From Haliotis asinina (lineage: Eukaryota; Mollusca; Gastropoda; Lepetellida; Haliotidae): DNA of 64,000 bases. Under the pieces are notes generated by a model, which ran no database searches, had not been told where the DNA came from, and was given only the letters and a program-made list of their open reading frames with translations. The stretch is from positions 19,112,001-19,176,000 of the forward strand of contig NC_090295.1 of assembly GCF_037392515.1 (NCBI RefSeq). Reading direction: 5' to 3'. This document shows, in pieces, positions 34,276 through 47,100 of this stretch (positions are counted from its first letter, which is position 1; every line of letters starts with the position of its first letter). A program made the translations under genes and the position numbers.

Positions 34276-35445
34276 AGGATTAAAACAAAGCAGAAAAATA
34301 GGCCAAAAAGAAGCAATAAAGCTTTGACAATTCCACTATGAAATTCCTTGCGCGTTGGGGCGCCTATAAAATGTATTTGTTGCATGCTTACACGTTTTAT
34401 GCACTCAGCTTTGAAGGACGAATACACTCAATTTTTTGGTACTCCTTTATCACTGCATATGAAAAACTTCTGGTCAGTCATAAACGGGGAAAAAAACAAA
34501 CATGTGGTTAATTAATACCAAACGCTTAAAAGTGCTTCTCTCTCGTCCGCAAACGAAACCACAGACAAGGTTGCGTAACTCTGTCGCTAAAGCCCTGCAG
34601 TGACGTCACAGAAGGAACGATTTTCAGTTAGATTCTCCCTGGTTGTATAGAAAATGGGTAAGGAAGCTCGTCATTTTGCTGATTTCTCGACGTCACCAAA
34701 GACATGCAGAATTGTTGTGTTGCCATCAGTTGTTTCTTGGGGTCGGGTGAAGGTGTCACTATATACAGATTTCCACCGGACCCCGTAGTTTGTGCTTAGT
34801 TGTTAGTGTGTGCGCGAAGCGAGCGTTATGAGAGCCTGTGGTATATACTAAATGGGATGGTTCGCCCCTACCACGCTTCCAGGATAGAAAATGGAGTTTC
34901 ATCGAGTTTATAAAATCAAGACTGCTTACTACACATTGCTGACCAAAAGGATTTTGCATAAATAGCATTTATCCTCAGACATGGTGCAATCTTTGAAAAT
35001 TGTGAAGTCACTGGCCAAAGTCCGTCATAACGTGTAGGTTTACAACACGGATTACAACCTAGTGACACCAAGTGATTTTGACAGAATCGTCTATGAAAAC
35101 AAGGGTTGTAACTCGGAAACTAGGCAAAAAGGAGACAAAACTAAATGCTAGTAGATTGTGAGGACATATAGCTTTCATTTTTCACAATGGCTGTACCGAT
35201 TTCAGGAGTGTACAAACTTGTTAAAAAAATAGTTTACCCCCTGAAATGTAGATGAATTCTACATAGGCCCTTATCTCTATACGTCATATTACGTCACGGA
35301 CAAGCGCCGGTCTGATTAGTTGAAATTTCGTTTGCGACTGAGAATTGTTGTCAAAAAGGTCGATTTAGGTTAACTAAAGATTGAAATGAGTAGTTTTAAT
35401 GGTGGAGTTTCATTTATGACGATGCCAATGAGTGATTTATGTATT

Positions 35446-35488
35446 TGTGTGTGTGTGTGTGTGTGCGTGCGTGCGCGTGTGTGTGTGT
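35446..35488 (+). repeat. (GT)n microsatellite
   Basis: A GT dinucleotide run with CG interruptions abuts the right end of the large inverted repeat. Confidence 0.9.
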
Positions 35489-36110
35489 TATTTCACTGAT
35501 TTGCTAGAAACGTCATTTTCAAATATCGATCGATAATGTTTGCCACTTTTCTCATGCCGGCAAGTCACCGCAGATCTCTTAATATCCTGTCATTACAAGC
35601 CATACGTCTTGAAAGATGAAAGCAGAAATACTACACATAAAATGGCATGTTTTGAAACAGGGGTTTGGGATTACTTATTCTTACAAATAGCAAATTACTA
35701 CATGTGTTTCCCAACCCCACCACTCCAAAACCAGCATAGTAATTTTGGCGAGATATTGTTCTGACGTCGTTTGAACAGGTTAACTCACGTACTTTCTGTT
35801 TTCGTCCTCTGTCACAATATATACAGTGGTGCATTCAGTTTCCTAAGAAACTTGCTTATTATTTATCAAAATAAAGAAGATGCAATAAATCTGACAAAAT
35901 TAACCTCGTTTCTAAGTTAACCGAAGTGTGATCTTTTGGGTCACATAACATCAAACTAAAGCCTATAACTGTCTAATATACATGTATATACATATTTGAC
36001 ATCGTAAAATGTATTCGATAAATGTCTCCAGTATTACAGAGCCGTAACCTAACTTCGTGGACAACCTTGATTCGTAGATCGAGGAAATCATTATACCAAC
36101 TCGTAAATTT
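35489..36110. other. Intergenic stretch, nothing recognised
   Basis: No supported feature. Confidence 0.4.
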
Positions 36111-36359
36111 GTGAGTTTAGTTTTACGCCGCACTCAGTAATATTCCAACTATATGGCTTACGTCTGTAAATAATCGAGTCTGGACCAGGCAGTCCAGTGA
36201 TCAACAACATGAGCATCGATCTGCACAATTGGGAACCGATGCCATGCGGCAACCCAGCCAGCGAGCCTGACCACCCGTGCCTCTTACAAGCACAGTCGCC
36301 TTTTATGGCAAGCATGGGTTGCTTAAGGCCTATTCTATTCCGGGACCTTCACGGGTCCC
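36111..36359 (-). mobile_element. SINE family 1 copy
   Basis: GTGAGTTTAGTTTTACGCCG, CACTCAGTAATATTCCAAC, then the body to CGGGACCTTCACGGGTCCC. About 15 bp around CGATCCCGTTAGTCG are missing. Confidence 0.9.
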
Positions 36360-36898
36360 AACTAGTAAATTAGGTTTTGATAGACGTCACGAAGTATTAC
36401 TTTAGATGTGCATACAACGCAACGAGACGCAACGCCTCGCTGACCAAAAAGTTACGAATCTCTGCATTACACTAAATATAATTGTCCAACATTGAGATAA
36501 ATAGCCCCAGATCACTAATAAAACCATTGCCAAATTTCATTTTTACAAAATGTCACGTAAAGAAGATACCGTTAGCTCAACCCTTCACACTTCTCGTCGT
36601 CTGCTTTCCTTGGTGACAATATTTACTGCAGTGGGATGTCGTACATATAAAGTAACCAGCTACGTAATCCACGAAACAAGGTGACGTTACATCTTGTGGG
36701 CACATGAATGGGTGATGATTGCAAACGACTTCATGAAACAAAGGTTTCATTCACGAGTGGAATATCTGGAAATTACAGTTTACTGCATGAATGATTGAAA
36801 TAATCAGTGCGTATACAAAATGAAATCATGCATTTAAAATGCAAGCTGGATTTACCATTTCTAAGTCAGACATATCTGTGTCCAGCGACACAATGTAA
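36360..36898. other. Intergenic stretch, nothing recognised
   Basis: No supported gene or repeat. Confidence 0.4.
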
Positions 36899-37300
36899 TG
36901 GTGGGCGAGGTGGGCGAGCTTGCTAAGGCACCAGGCTTGTGATCCAACGAGGTTGAGGTGTCGGGATCGAGCCCACCTGTGACCGGGTGTGAAACCTTGG
37001 AGTCAACATTGTGTGCAGACTTTCAGTGTTGTCACAACCCCACGTGTACAGTACACAACCCCGTACACTTAAAGGAAGCCACGAATCCGTTGGTATATGA
37101 CCAGATGGTGGCTACATGAATCCGTGCAAACACCTTGTTGCGGGTACAGCAACGTGCAGTGAACTTGGACAAAGTAGTGTGACTATGTGTCCCAGTCCAC
37201 CCACCTGTGAATTGGGTATATCGTCAGGATGAGAGTACCACAACAAAACTTGGGGCGCCTAGTGGCTGAAAGGGTGTGTAACCTAATAACTCGCTCACGG
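36899..37300 (+). mobile_element. Possible third tRNA-derived SINE family
   Basis: The head GGTGGGCGAGCTTGCTAAGG is A-box-like, and GTCGGGATCGAGCCCACC, ~45 bp later, is B-box-like. About 330 bp of non-tRNA body follow (ACCGGGTGTGAAACCTTGGA; AAGGAAGCCACGAATCCG). I see no second copy in the window and no shared ACTC tail, so the call rests on the promoter-like head alone. Confidence 0.5.
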
Positions 37301-37649
37301 ACAATATAGTGATCAAATGGTTAGCGTGGTTAGTGTTAGATGACTTCCACTTCTGTTTGGAAAGGGCAGTGGACTGGCAATTGAAATCAGGAACTTAATT
37401 ACTGATGAAACTGCATAAATGCCCGTCAGAGCTACCATCTCCATGCCAAGAACCAATTGCAATTAATTCGAACAACATGCATGCTGTTTCAAAGTGAATA
37501 AGAAGGATCAGTCGGTGGATTTGTTCGAAAAGTCAATTCGGTAATCACAGGTTATCAACAACGGAATGGACATTTTGAAGGAACCAAACCCAACACGAAA
37601 AAGCTTCTTGAATAAAACTTCTTGAAATATAAGCAAAAGTACAATTTAT
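37301..37649. other. Intergenic stretch, nothing recognised
   Basis: No supported feature. Confidence 0.35.
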
Positions 37650-37785
37650 GAGTGAGTGAGTGAGTTTAATTGTACGCCGCTTTTAACAATACAATATTCC
37701 AGCAATATCACGGCGGAGGACACCAGAAAATGGTCTTGACACATTATACGAATGTTGGGAATCGAACCTGGGACGAGCGAGTAAC
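37650..37785 (-). mobile_element. SINE family 2 copy, 5'-truncated
   Basis: GAGTGAGTGAGTGAGTTTAA, TTGTACGCCGCTTTTAACAA, AATATTCCAGCAATATCACG, then the body to the B-box complement GGAATCGAACCTGG. The A-box side is missing. Confidence 0.88.
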
Positions 37786-38299
37786 ATTTATGAAATTAGA
37801 GCTTGAAGGATATTTTTTGTTCTTTAAAACGATCGAAAATGGACTGTAAAATCTATTAAGATATCTCCATATACTAGAAAAATATATGTTTATCACCTAT
37901 GCTTGCATGTATACTGATCAACGAGATACAATGTTGGAAACAAACAAACAATACATAAACTGGAAAGTATTTTGTCAGGAACATTGCGATATCTTTAGTT
38001 TTTGTTAATAAGGTTATTTTTTCTTGCCAGCTTTGTGAACAAAATGGACTTCGATAATAATATTCAAACCTAAAAGTGTATTTTACATATTGAGCTATTG
38101 TTTTTACATTTTGAGTTAAGTGTTATACTTTTTGCGTTAAAGTCATCTTTGACACATTGCGTTAATACTTTATATATTGCCCTTATTTACGTTTTTGGTT
38201 ACGTTTTTACATATTGCGTTAATTTTTACATGTTGTCTTGATTTTACATATTGGGGCTGTGCAGAAGTGCATTAACACCGCTCTCTCGCAGTAAATACC
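37786..38299. other. Intergenic, T-rich direct repeats
   Basis: From 38095 to 38255 a short phrase close to TTTTTACATATTGCGTTAA recurs about five times at irregular 25-45 bp spacing. There is no gene. Confidence 0.5.
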
Positions 38300-38463
38300 G
38301 AGTGAGGGAATATAGTTTTACGCCGCTTTTGGCAGTATCCCTACTCTCTCACGGACGAGGACACCAGAAATGGACGTCACACATTGTTTCATATGGGGAA
38401 TCGAACCCGGGCCTTCATTATGAAGAGCGAACGCTTTAACAAATAGGCTGTTGAACCACCCCA
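38300..38463 (-). mobile_element. SINE family 2 copy
   Basis: GAGTGAGGGAATATAGTTTT, ACGCCGCTTTTGGCAGTATC, GGGGAATCGAACCCGGGCC (complement of the B box) and CGAACGCTTTAACAAATAGG. It covers nearly the whole element. Confidence 0.88.
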
Positions 38464-39579
38464 GTGACTTCTGATATCTAATAACGACGTTATGTGGTCG
38501 GAAAGCTGACGTTAAGAAAGCGACTCGGAAAAAGTCCAATGCCCATATTGAACACTGGTGTCGTCATGCGTTTCGTCTCGTGTTCGAGTTCATAATTTAA
38601 ATTTCTAGACAAATATTTTTTGTACATTGGGTAGACTTCTCAGTTTTTTGCATAATATTGACACATAATACCAAGACACTGCATTTTAAAATGCAGCCTT
38701 CAAGTATACTTTAATGATTCCACGATACGTTAATGTGGCCTCCAAACGATAAAGCCGCACGTTTATTGTGGAAGTTTTGATGTTGCATAAATCTACATCT
38801 TATTTCTGGAAAAGAATAAAGGTCACCTAGATTCACAAATCTTGTGTCATACTTTAAGGGTATTTTTGCCATAGAGTTTTATCGTCCTATGTAAGAATAT
38901 GCAAATACCCTAGCAGGAAGAAAATGGTCACATTGATCTTTGAGAGTTCCACATATTTATCAAAATTAGATTTACACAATGACAGAGTTTTCACCCATCA
39001 CTTTATCATTGCTTGGAGAGTTAGTACATTTTTCAGAGAAAAACGCCATTTGTGAACATTTATAGGTTTCACAATTTGGCATTGCGTAAGTATAATTTAT
39101 TTTCCACCTTTCGATAAACACACATAGTCTTACACATATGTTCATTCCTCGTACACTGTTGAGTATTGTTGAAATGGTGTGAAATAATTTGTATTCAAAG
39201 TGTCCTTGTCATTGGCATTTATTCGTATTTATTTTGTCATATGTGAATGAAGTACGCAGTTCCTTGCAGACAAAACTCATCATGCATGAAGTTTCTTCGC
39301 GTCATATCATATATATTGTACCTGATTTAGCCTTCGATATTCACCACCACAAACTTCATATCTGAGTTGACTTAAATTTATTATTATGTTTTACAGAGTA
39401 AGATTGAAATGCAGCAGAGAGGGTTCAGGTGATCCTGGCACAGTCAGGCAGGTAAGGCTCATCATCAGTTCAGGGCCCTCGCCCCCTCTACACCCAGTCC
39501 AGACAGTGAATGGGACGTCTCCCAGGAAACACTGCCTAGTCGAACCCACCAAGAACCTTCCGGAGAATATGAAGGCTCC
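38464..39579. other. Intergenic, with one minisatellite-like unit
   Basis: No supported gene. GATATTCACCACCACAAACT, TCATATCTGAGTTGACTTAA at 39339-39378 matches the diverged units at 41.8-42.3 kb. Confidence 0.45.
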
Positions 39580-40406
39580 CCAACATTGCAGCCTTCTGCC
39601 TTACCCAGATTGTCAGAATTCAATGATATAAATAATTTCATTGGTTTTATCAAAAAGGACAAGATCAGGTTTGTTACCTGGAATATTGGCCTATTCCAGA
39701 GATGTTTAAAAGCATCATTTTCCAGGACGCACAAGAATCACATTCTGGCGATTGCGAGTGGGAAGTGACTGGTCCTGAGCAGCAAAAAGGAAGCCCTCAG
39801 TTTCACATTTGAGACCAGCCGACTTCATCCAGGCAAAGGAGTCGGTTGGATTGCTGTTATGTTCCACACACTGTATATACACACGATGCAATGGCTTCTC
39901 AGAAAGCTTCTCCACAAAGGACCGACTCTGTGCAAATTTGGTAAAGGACTTCACCTGGTTTATTCCCATCGCTGTACCGTCCAGCAGTACATCACCATCA
40001 ACAAAATCAACTTCAAATTTCAGATTGTGTCCCACAACTTTGGCACGCTTAAAATAGCTGTGCAATTGCTTGCTTTCATCGTGAGTCTTGACATGCATCA
40101 CCAGAGGATCATCCGATAAATAAATATGTGCAAAAGTACACAATAAAATTCTGTCATGAAGAGCTTCCACATTAATCAAACCCCGACCTCCGATTTGATT
40201 GGCATGTATAAACGATTAAGAGAGGAACGAGGGTGGTGTGCTCTGTTATCAGACATGATCCTTCTGGCCAGGCGGTCAAGACCCTGGATGTTTGGTTTTG
40301 TCCAGTCAACTTCTCCATACTGTAGGTAAAAACACACGATGGCCCATGAGGTTGTAGCAATGAGCACGTCCACTTCACCAGGTATTTGTTTTATTTTCAA
40401 AAACAA
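39580..40406 (-). pseudogene. Non-LTR retrotransposon RT C-terminal relic
   Basis: On the - strand, VDWTKPNIQGLDRLARRIMS is followed by NRAHHPRSSLNRLYMP. After a shift near 40180 comes RGLINVEALHDRILL and HVKTHDESKQLHSYF. A further shift leads to NIPGNKPDLVLFDKTNEI. This order (WxxxxxxxLDRxxRxxM, HPRSxxxRLYxP, GGRGLxxVE, KPDxVLFD) is the C-terminal region of a non-LTR RT of an R2/RTE-like type. The upstream catalytic RT blocks are absent. Clade is uncertain. Confidence 0.7.
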
Positions 40407-40679
40407 ACAAAAATATGAAATATCTCAACAAAGCTAACATGACCAAAATACTTTTGAACATACTTGGTTTCGAATGTCATTAATATGAAAGTTTTGCCAT
40501 TTTTATGTGTGAGTGCAATTTGCCATGAGTTTTTTTTTTCCTCAATGGTGACATTGGGTTTTCAGATAAGAAACATTATGTCCGTGTATGTAGACCTCAG
40601 GTATAAATAAATTGTGATCAAACTTCAAAATGAGATGTTAATAAGTTGTTCAGAAATTATTTTCTTCCATCTCAAACTT

Positions 40680-41250
40680 TCATTTTGACAGTTGTACTTT
40701 GCTGTTTCATGTAGGCCAAAGAGACTTTCGAACCGACTCAATACAGAAGGTGTCATCCAAGTGTTGGCTGATTCTGACTTCAGTCTGATGGTCACTGTTC
40801 AGAGGCCGAAAATTTTGAGAATTCTGATGGTGATCCTACGTTTGCACTATCAGAAAATAAATCAGATTCAGAATCGGAACTGGAACCTGATCATGGTATA
40901 TCTGCAACAACAATGAAACAGGCTGAAAAGTCTGAATCAGAACATTCACCTCCCTTAAAAGTGTAAGTTAACATTTCGATATTGTTCACAAACGAGAACC
41001 ATTCTTTGTTTTTCTCTTTCACCCTGTGATTAAGTTCTAATTGGTTGCCATGACATCCGTTTAATTTAGCATCCTGTTTTGTTTTTATACTGCATATCTC
41101 TTTGAACTTGGCTTTCTTATTTTGTTCACGTGCATGAACACTGGAAACATTGTGGTCAAGTTTGTACTCCATGTCCACATATGAGGACCCCTTACATTTG
41201 TATGGGGGAATCTCCATGCAGCATTCAAACTGGGTTTATCACCTCCATGA
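40680..41250. other. Acidic coding-like stretch, origin unknown
   Basis: At about 40800-40960 (+) a frame reads SDGDPTFALSENKSDSESEL, EPDHG, then KQAEKSESEHSPP. It looks like the acidic linker of a nuclear or transposase-derived protein. On the other strand 41217-40970 is open (PPYKCKGSSYVDMEYKLDHN). Neither has a clear start or splice context. It may be a decayed exon or part of an element. Confidence 0.3.
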
Positions 41251-41359
41251 ACGAATCATATTTGACAATAAAACCAGGCCTGACTGAGTTATAGGAAAAC
41301 AATGTCATTGATGGATCCCAGGAGGATATATTGTAAGATGTTTGCCACCATACACTTTT

Positions 41360-41790
41360 AATCTAAGCTGACCTAAGTTTTATATTATTTCGTGTATGTT
41401 GCCACATATTGGCTGCTACATACTTCAAATCTAAGCTGACCTATGTTTGATATTATTTCATGTATGTTGTGACATGTTGGCTGCTATATACTTCAAATCT
41501 AAGCTGACCTATGTTTGATATTATTTCGTGTATGTTGTGACATGTTGACTGCTACATACTTCAAATCTAAGCTGACCTATGTTTGATATTATGTCGTGTA
41601 TGTTGTGACATGTTGGCTGCTACATACTTCAAATCTAAGCTGACCTATGTTTGATATTATTTCATGTATGTTGTGACATGTTGGCTGCTATATACTTCAA
41701 ATCTAAGCTGACCTATGTTTGATATTATTTCGTGTATGTTGCCACATATTGGCTGCTATATACTTCAAATCTAAGCTGACCTGATATTTT
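41360..41790 (+). repeat. 68-bp minisatellite array
   Basis: AATCTAAGCTGACCTA starts at 41360, 41428, 41496, 41564, 41632, 41700 and 41768. That is six exact 68-bp steps and about 6.4 units. The unit also contains TTTGATATTATTTCGTGTAT and GTTGTGACATGTTGGCTGCT. Inner units differ at only a few positions. Confidence 0.95.
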
Positions 41791-42470
41791 TTCGTATGTA
41801 CTGTCAGATATTCGCCAATGCACACTTCATATCTTTATTAGTGTTGATCACATATTCTCAGATATGTGCCGCCACACAACACTCTGAGTTGAGTTCTGTA
41901 TAGTATTATTTCGCATATATTGTCAGATATTCGCCACTGCGCACATCATATGTAATTTGACTTGTTTGATATTATTTAGTATATATTGTCAGACATTCGC
42001 CACTACCTTTTTCATATCTAAGTTGATTTATATATTCATCAATAATTATTATATATCTTCAGACATTTGCCGTCACATACTTCATATCTGAGTTGACGTG
42101 TGTTTAGTAATATTCCATAAATATTCTCAAACATTCACATTTTGTACATTTTATACGTGCTAAGATATTATCCCCTCTATCTGACAGTCTGACAAGTACA
42201 ATCTGGAGATATTCGCCATCACAAACTTCATATTTGAGTTGCCTTATGTCTGATGTTATTCCGGACATATTCTCAAATATTCACTATCATATATTTTATA
42301 CGTGATGAAACGGTATCCCTTCTATCTGACAGGCTGAGAAGTGTAACTTAAAAGATATTGGCCATCACAAAACGTGATATCTGCACATGTAAATTCCGTA
42401 CATGTATATATTCTCAATTATTCACCATCATACATTTTATGCGTGATGAGACGTTACTAGGGTATGTAAA
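41791..42470 (+). repeat. Diverged continuation of the minisatellite
   Basis: Related phrases recur irregularly: TGTCAGATATTCGCCA, TTCATATCTGAGTTGAC and GATATTATT. Spacing varies from about 60 to 110 bp and divergence rises away from the core, as expected if only the centre is being homogenised. Confidence 0.65.
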
Positions 42471-44078
42471 ATTTTAGCCTCACCAGGAAAATGACAGAAA
42501 TGCAGCTGCTTGCATATTTCCTTTTTTCTACATAATATCTGTCAACCTCAAGTAAATTGGTTTCCTATGTTCCAGTCTCACGACCCAACATTTTGTTTGC
42601 CCTCTTAGCTTGGTACCCCACAAAATGCAAAATGCAATAAATGCATCGCAGACTTCAGGAAACAAATATGCAAGAACTGTTTTGTGTGTTTGATATAGGT
42701 AAAAGTCTGCTAGAATCAACTATCATTAGATATTAAAGTGCACCCCTCCCTCACCCTTCATATCTATGTTTACTGAAAGACTCTCGATTGGAGACACTAC
42801 CAGTCCCTTTATAAGGTCATAAGGACATGACTGATTCTAATGTAGTTACTATTCAAACATGATGCCAAGGTTTTAACATAAATACTAAATGGTCACGGAG
42901 ATTCGTCTCCCCATAAACTGTAAACAGTGCCAGCTTGAATATCTGGACACAATGTTTGTGAAAGATTAAAATGGCGATGTCCTTAAAAACAGACCCTGTC
43001 TAGATATAAATCAAGCGAAGCAAATCACTGGCTGGTGATAAAGACGTAAATACACCCAATACCATTCTGAGCATATTTTATATGATATTATCTGAGGACA
43101 TATCGTTATCCAAGAGGTACCAAATGACATCTCGTTTTCAGGTTCTGCAAATTATTTTACAAATATTATATCCCAGTGTGTTGTGATGACTCATATCTCG
43201 TTAACCACATTACCCACATATGTAAAACTTTGGATATGGCTTTGCAAATGACCCCTTCAGAATACAGTGGACACTTTACAAACATTGGACATTGATAATA
43301 TAGTTGGGCTCAATACTTTTTTATATTCCCTCCTGTACCTGCTATCTGATAATCCGACACGTATATTCTCAAGATGGTGTTATTCTGTGTATAGAAACTC
43401 AAATATTCACCATCAGACACTTTGTAAATGATGAGACGAGGAACGTTATATTTGATACCCTTATCAAATATAAACCCTCACAAACGTTACATGTCGAAAT
43501 GTACTACGCCTGATGTAATGCCTGAAATCTTATCAGATACTCACCTCATATGTGACACGTCTTTGCGTCTCATGTTTGATACTAAACATCAAGCTCGTGT
43601 TATCCAATCAATGCTACAATACATGTTGAAATGATTTCCCTTCGAAAATTTCTGCAACTCGTATGACTTGATATAAGGAAGTCTCATTGTTTCTATTTCA
43701 TATCTGTAGTTATTTTTCTCAATGCTACTCACTCACTCATTTCGCAATGAACATACTGAAGAGCCAAATCGGACATGGAACGATAGGATAAGGTGGACGT
43801 TCGTATTTATTATAATTAATATTCAGGACACATTGTATACGTATGGTTACCTTCTCGGGAAACGTTTGTCACAAATAACATAGGCTTCTCAGGACGATCA
43901 CCTTGTTACATAATAATATTACTGTCTCTCACATGTCTGTCTGAATGTTAAATTGAATTGCTTATTTATTTCAATTTATCACGTAACTGTCGTGTGTTTC
44001 ATTTCGGAAAACAGCTCATGCTTCATAAATATTCATTTTACCTTTACAGATGCATCACGTGCTTCTCTTCTCTGTAGA

Positions 44079-44085
44079 TATAAGG
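44079..44085 (+). promoter_or_regulatory. Candidate TATA box, ependymin-related gene 1
   Basis: TATAAGG lies 83 bp before the start codon of gene 1. The same box and spacing occur at 52999-53005 before gene 2. If used, transcription would begin near 44110, giving a ~60-nt leader. Position and conservation are the only support. Confidence 0.4.
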
Positions 44086-44167
44086 AACACCGATTGGAAT
44101 TGTGTTCGTCGGGACGAGGTTGTCTGAGCACTTGTACAGATATATCTGCAACGAAAACCCTACCATC

Positions 44168-47100
44168 ATGATCCTTCAAGCAGCACTTTTCCTTGCTGGT
44201 CTCACTGTTGTCAGTGGAAGCATCTGTTGTCCACCCAAGCAATTCAACTCATACCAGTATGTAACCTTTGTCAACTCCACGACCACAATACGTGTAAGTA
44301 CCAAGCCTAACAATCATGTTGGACAAATATCACATCTTTCCTTTTTATTTCACCTCCAGGTAATGCGTTCGGAATGACCCGAATAATCAGATGTAAGTCC
44401 GCTTTAATGAACCAGTTACAATTACATTGAAAGAATCTCATGTTGCAGCATTATCACGATATGCAGATCACTATTTCCAAAACTTCTAAAAGTTTATCAA
44501 AGATTCAACTAACTGTGTATGAATACTTTTCATTAGCAATTTCAGTATTAAATCATGTTGCTTGATTCTTTCGCAAATGCGCCCGTGATCTTTGGTGTCA
44601 TTTCCGAACACGCTGAATGACAGTGCGTGGTCTTTGGCAGTCATCGGTAATTCAGAGGAATAAAATCAGGTACAAGGATAGATGTAATTTTCATCAGACC
44701 ATAATTGTCATGAGATGCGACTAACGGGACTAGGTGGCCTGGTTTTCTGTCTTCCTTGACGCATTCCAATTGCGTAAATCGATTTTCCATGTTGTTGACC
44801 ACTGGATTGTCTGGTCCAGACTCAATTTTTTACAGATCGCCGCCATATAGCTTGAACATTGCTGAGTGCGACATGACCCGTGAAGGCCCAGGGTAGAACA
44901 GGCCTTCAGTAACTCATGTTTGCCATAAAAGGCGAGTATGCTTGTCGTAAGAAGCGACTAATGGGATCAGCTGATAAGGCTCGCTGACATGGTTCACACA
45001 TGTCCCTGGTTCCCACTGCGCAGATCGATGGTCATTGTTGCTGATCACTGGATTTTCTGGTACAGACTCGATTATTTACATACCGCTGCTATATAGCTGG
45101 AACATTGCTGCGTGCGACGTGAAAGTAAACTCACTCACTCACTCACTTTGATGTTTTTGGATACAATCTATGGTTATAAACAAAGGCATTATAGGAAGAA
45201 AGTCTTTCTTGCACGTGGGCAGGATGCACACCCAAACTGATTTTTCTTTTCAGAAATTGCGACCTCCCCATGCCATTGGTTTCAAACCGTCATCCTCTAT
45301 TGTCATCTTCTTCTCCCACTCCTCTATAATCTCTATTCCCAGTTAAGCATGTGACGTTGTTGTGACAACGTAATGTTTTTGTTACAGTTTTATTCTGTGA
45401 ACTACTATTTACTCTTACTTTTACTATTTACAACGTTGTGGACTGATAAGTCATGTTTACCTCGTCACAAGATGAAAGTAATTTGATGCTAAAGCATTTC
45501 ACATTGTCTTAATGTTCTATTTAATGTTCATAGTTGAAAAGTTTTCTCAGGAGTGAACAGTACATACGAAACCAGGCAGGAATTCACTTCCTTGTTTATT
45601 CGTCAATTTGCACGTTGTTTGGTCGTGTGTTATCTGAAGCTGTAGCTCAAAAGTGAAGAAAGAATCTCAAAGTGAAAAGTTTAACAGAAACTTATCTTTA
45701 CACCATGTCATAGGAAACGTTGTTATAACGTTGAGAGCTTAACGTTTCTTCCACGTCGTGACATTATAACAATGTGCGATCTAGCACCTGGAAAATTCTA
45801 GACTTGCTTCAATTCAGGGAGTGTGAGTCAGATTTGGCCTACCCTAAACATGTCTCTACGACAATTGGGAAAGTCAAACGCGCGTGTGGGATTAATGACT
45901 GCACCGCTCAACAGAGTGAGTAGACTCGGGAAGTGAAATGAGTGATAAGAAAGCGCAAAAATGCCTACTCCTAAAGTATGTCTCTTAGACAACTAAGATA
46001 AGGCAAACGCGCCTGATACAAAACCAGTCTAAGAGTACGATCACTTGGCATGAGCATGTTGCATTTCTAGAACATGCAGGTGCTTGAGTTGGGCCTCCTT
46101 TCACAAGGAATGGGAGCTAAGGTTAACACTAAACCATCATTCACACTTCAGAATCATCACTTTCTATCGATGTATCGAGATATCAATGCCATTGCCCAGA
46201 AAAGGTGATGTACTATGTCATGCCAATAGATATTAAATTTGGAAATAGGAACGGACCATGTTTTCTATCCTTCAATTGAGTACTACGTCGTTGTAGTGAC
46301 GATTTTCCAAAACACAAATGATTTTGGCAATGAAATGAAGGGTGCGGCGTTTTGAATTCTTTTCATCTTGTGTTACAGGCCTTATATTATATTGTTTACG
46401 ATGGTGACAACCAAAGATATCTCATCACCGGCGACCGCAACAACAAGCAGCTCGTCGGTACCACCAAAGTAATCTACGACTACAAGAAGGTAAGAAAGTC
46501 CTCCATAGGGTTTAGCGACTCATTCCCGGTGCATTGTTGCATTGCGACTAGGTGAACAAGCACAATAAATTTCCTTACATGGAATATTCTCTCATGCCCA
46601 TGTTTTCATGTGATGTTATGCCTCCCTTCCTTCTACTGATACCACCCCAATTCATACAAGTTTTCGTATTTCACTTCATATTTATTTCCGTTATTTCCAA
46701 AAATACAATACCAATACTTGTGTTGGTTATGTTAACACATAAACAAATAAACATTAAAAATAGAACTTTTCTTAATGCATAGAGTAAGTAGGTGACAAGG
46801 CAGTTCAAAACCGCTAAATTTGAAGTCTAATATTGACATTTTACTTTGAATGATTTGTTTTCACTGAAACATTGCGGTAATATTACACATTTTACTAAAT
46901 AATAAAATGACCATTCAAACATAAAATGATATCCATTTTCTGGTTTTGGTACAATGTATACTGCACACAACCGTTCTGAAGCGTGTGTGTGTTTTGCTTT
47001 CTATCTACAGTACAGTACTTCTGTACTTCAATTAACAGTCCATAGTTGCTACATTCCAAAATTACTCAAAGCTATTCTTCATGCTTTAACCCTTATGTAT

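Larger units (their letters stand above)
30985..35445. repeat. Large nested inverted repeat (~4.46 kb)
   Basis: The outer arms (30985-31410 and 35030-35445) are reverse complements. CATCGTCATAAATGAAAC pairs with GTTTCATTTATGACGATG. CGATTCTGTCAAAATCACTT pairs with AAGTGATTTTGACAGAATCG. GGTTGTAATCCGTGTT pairs with AACACGGATTACAACC. The inner arms (about 33280-33758 and 34420-34945) also pair: TGACGTCACTG pairs with CAGTGACGTCA, and TTTCTATCCTGGAAGCGTGG pairs with CCACGCTTCCAGGATAGAAA. The left side carries ~1.8 kb between its arms (31410-33240) against ~80 bp on the right. A ~660-bp spacer at the centre contains a LINE 3' end. No gene is present. Confidence 0.88.

Noticed and set aside
41360..41790. 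CRISPR-like array
   Set aside because: Units are directly adjacent 68-bp tandem repeats without unique spacers, in a eukaryotic context.
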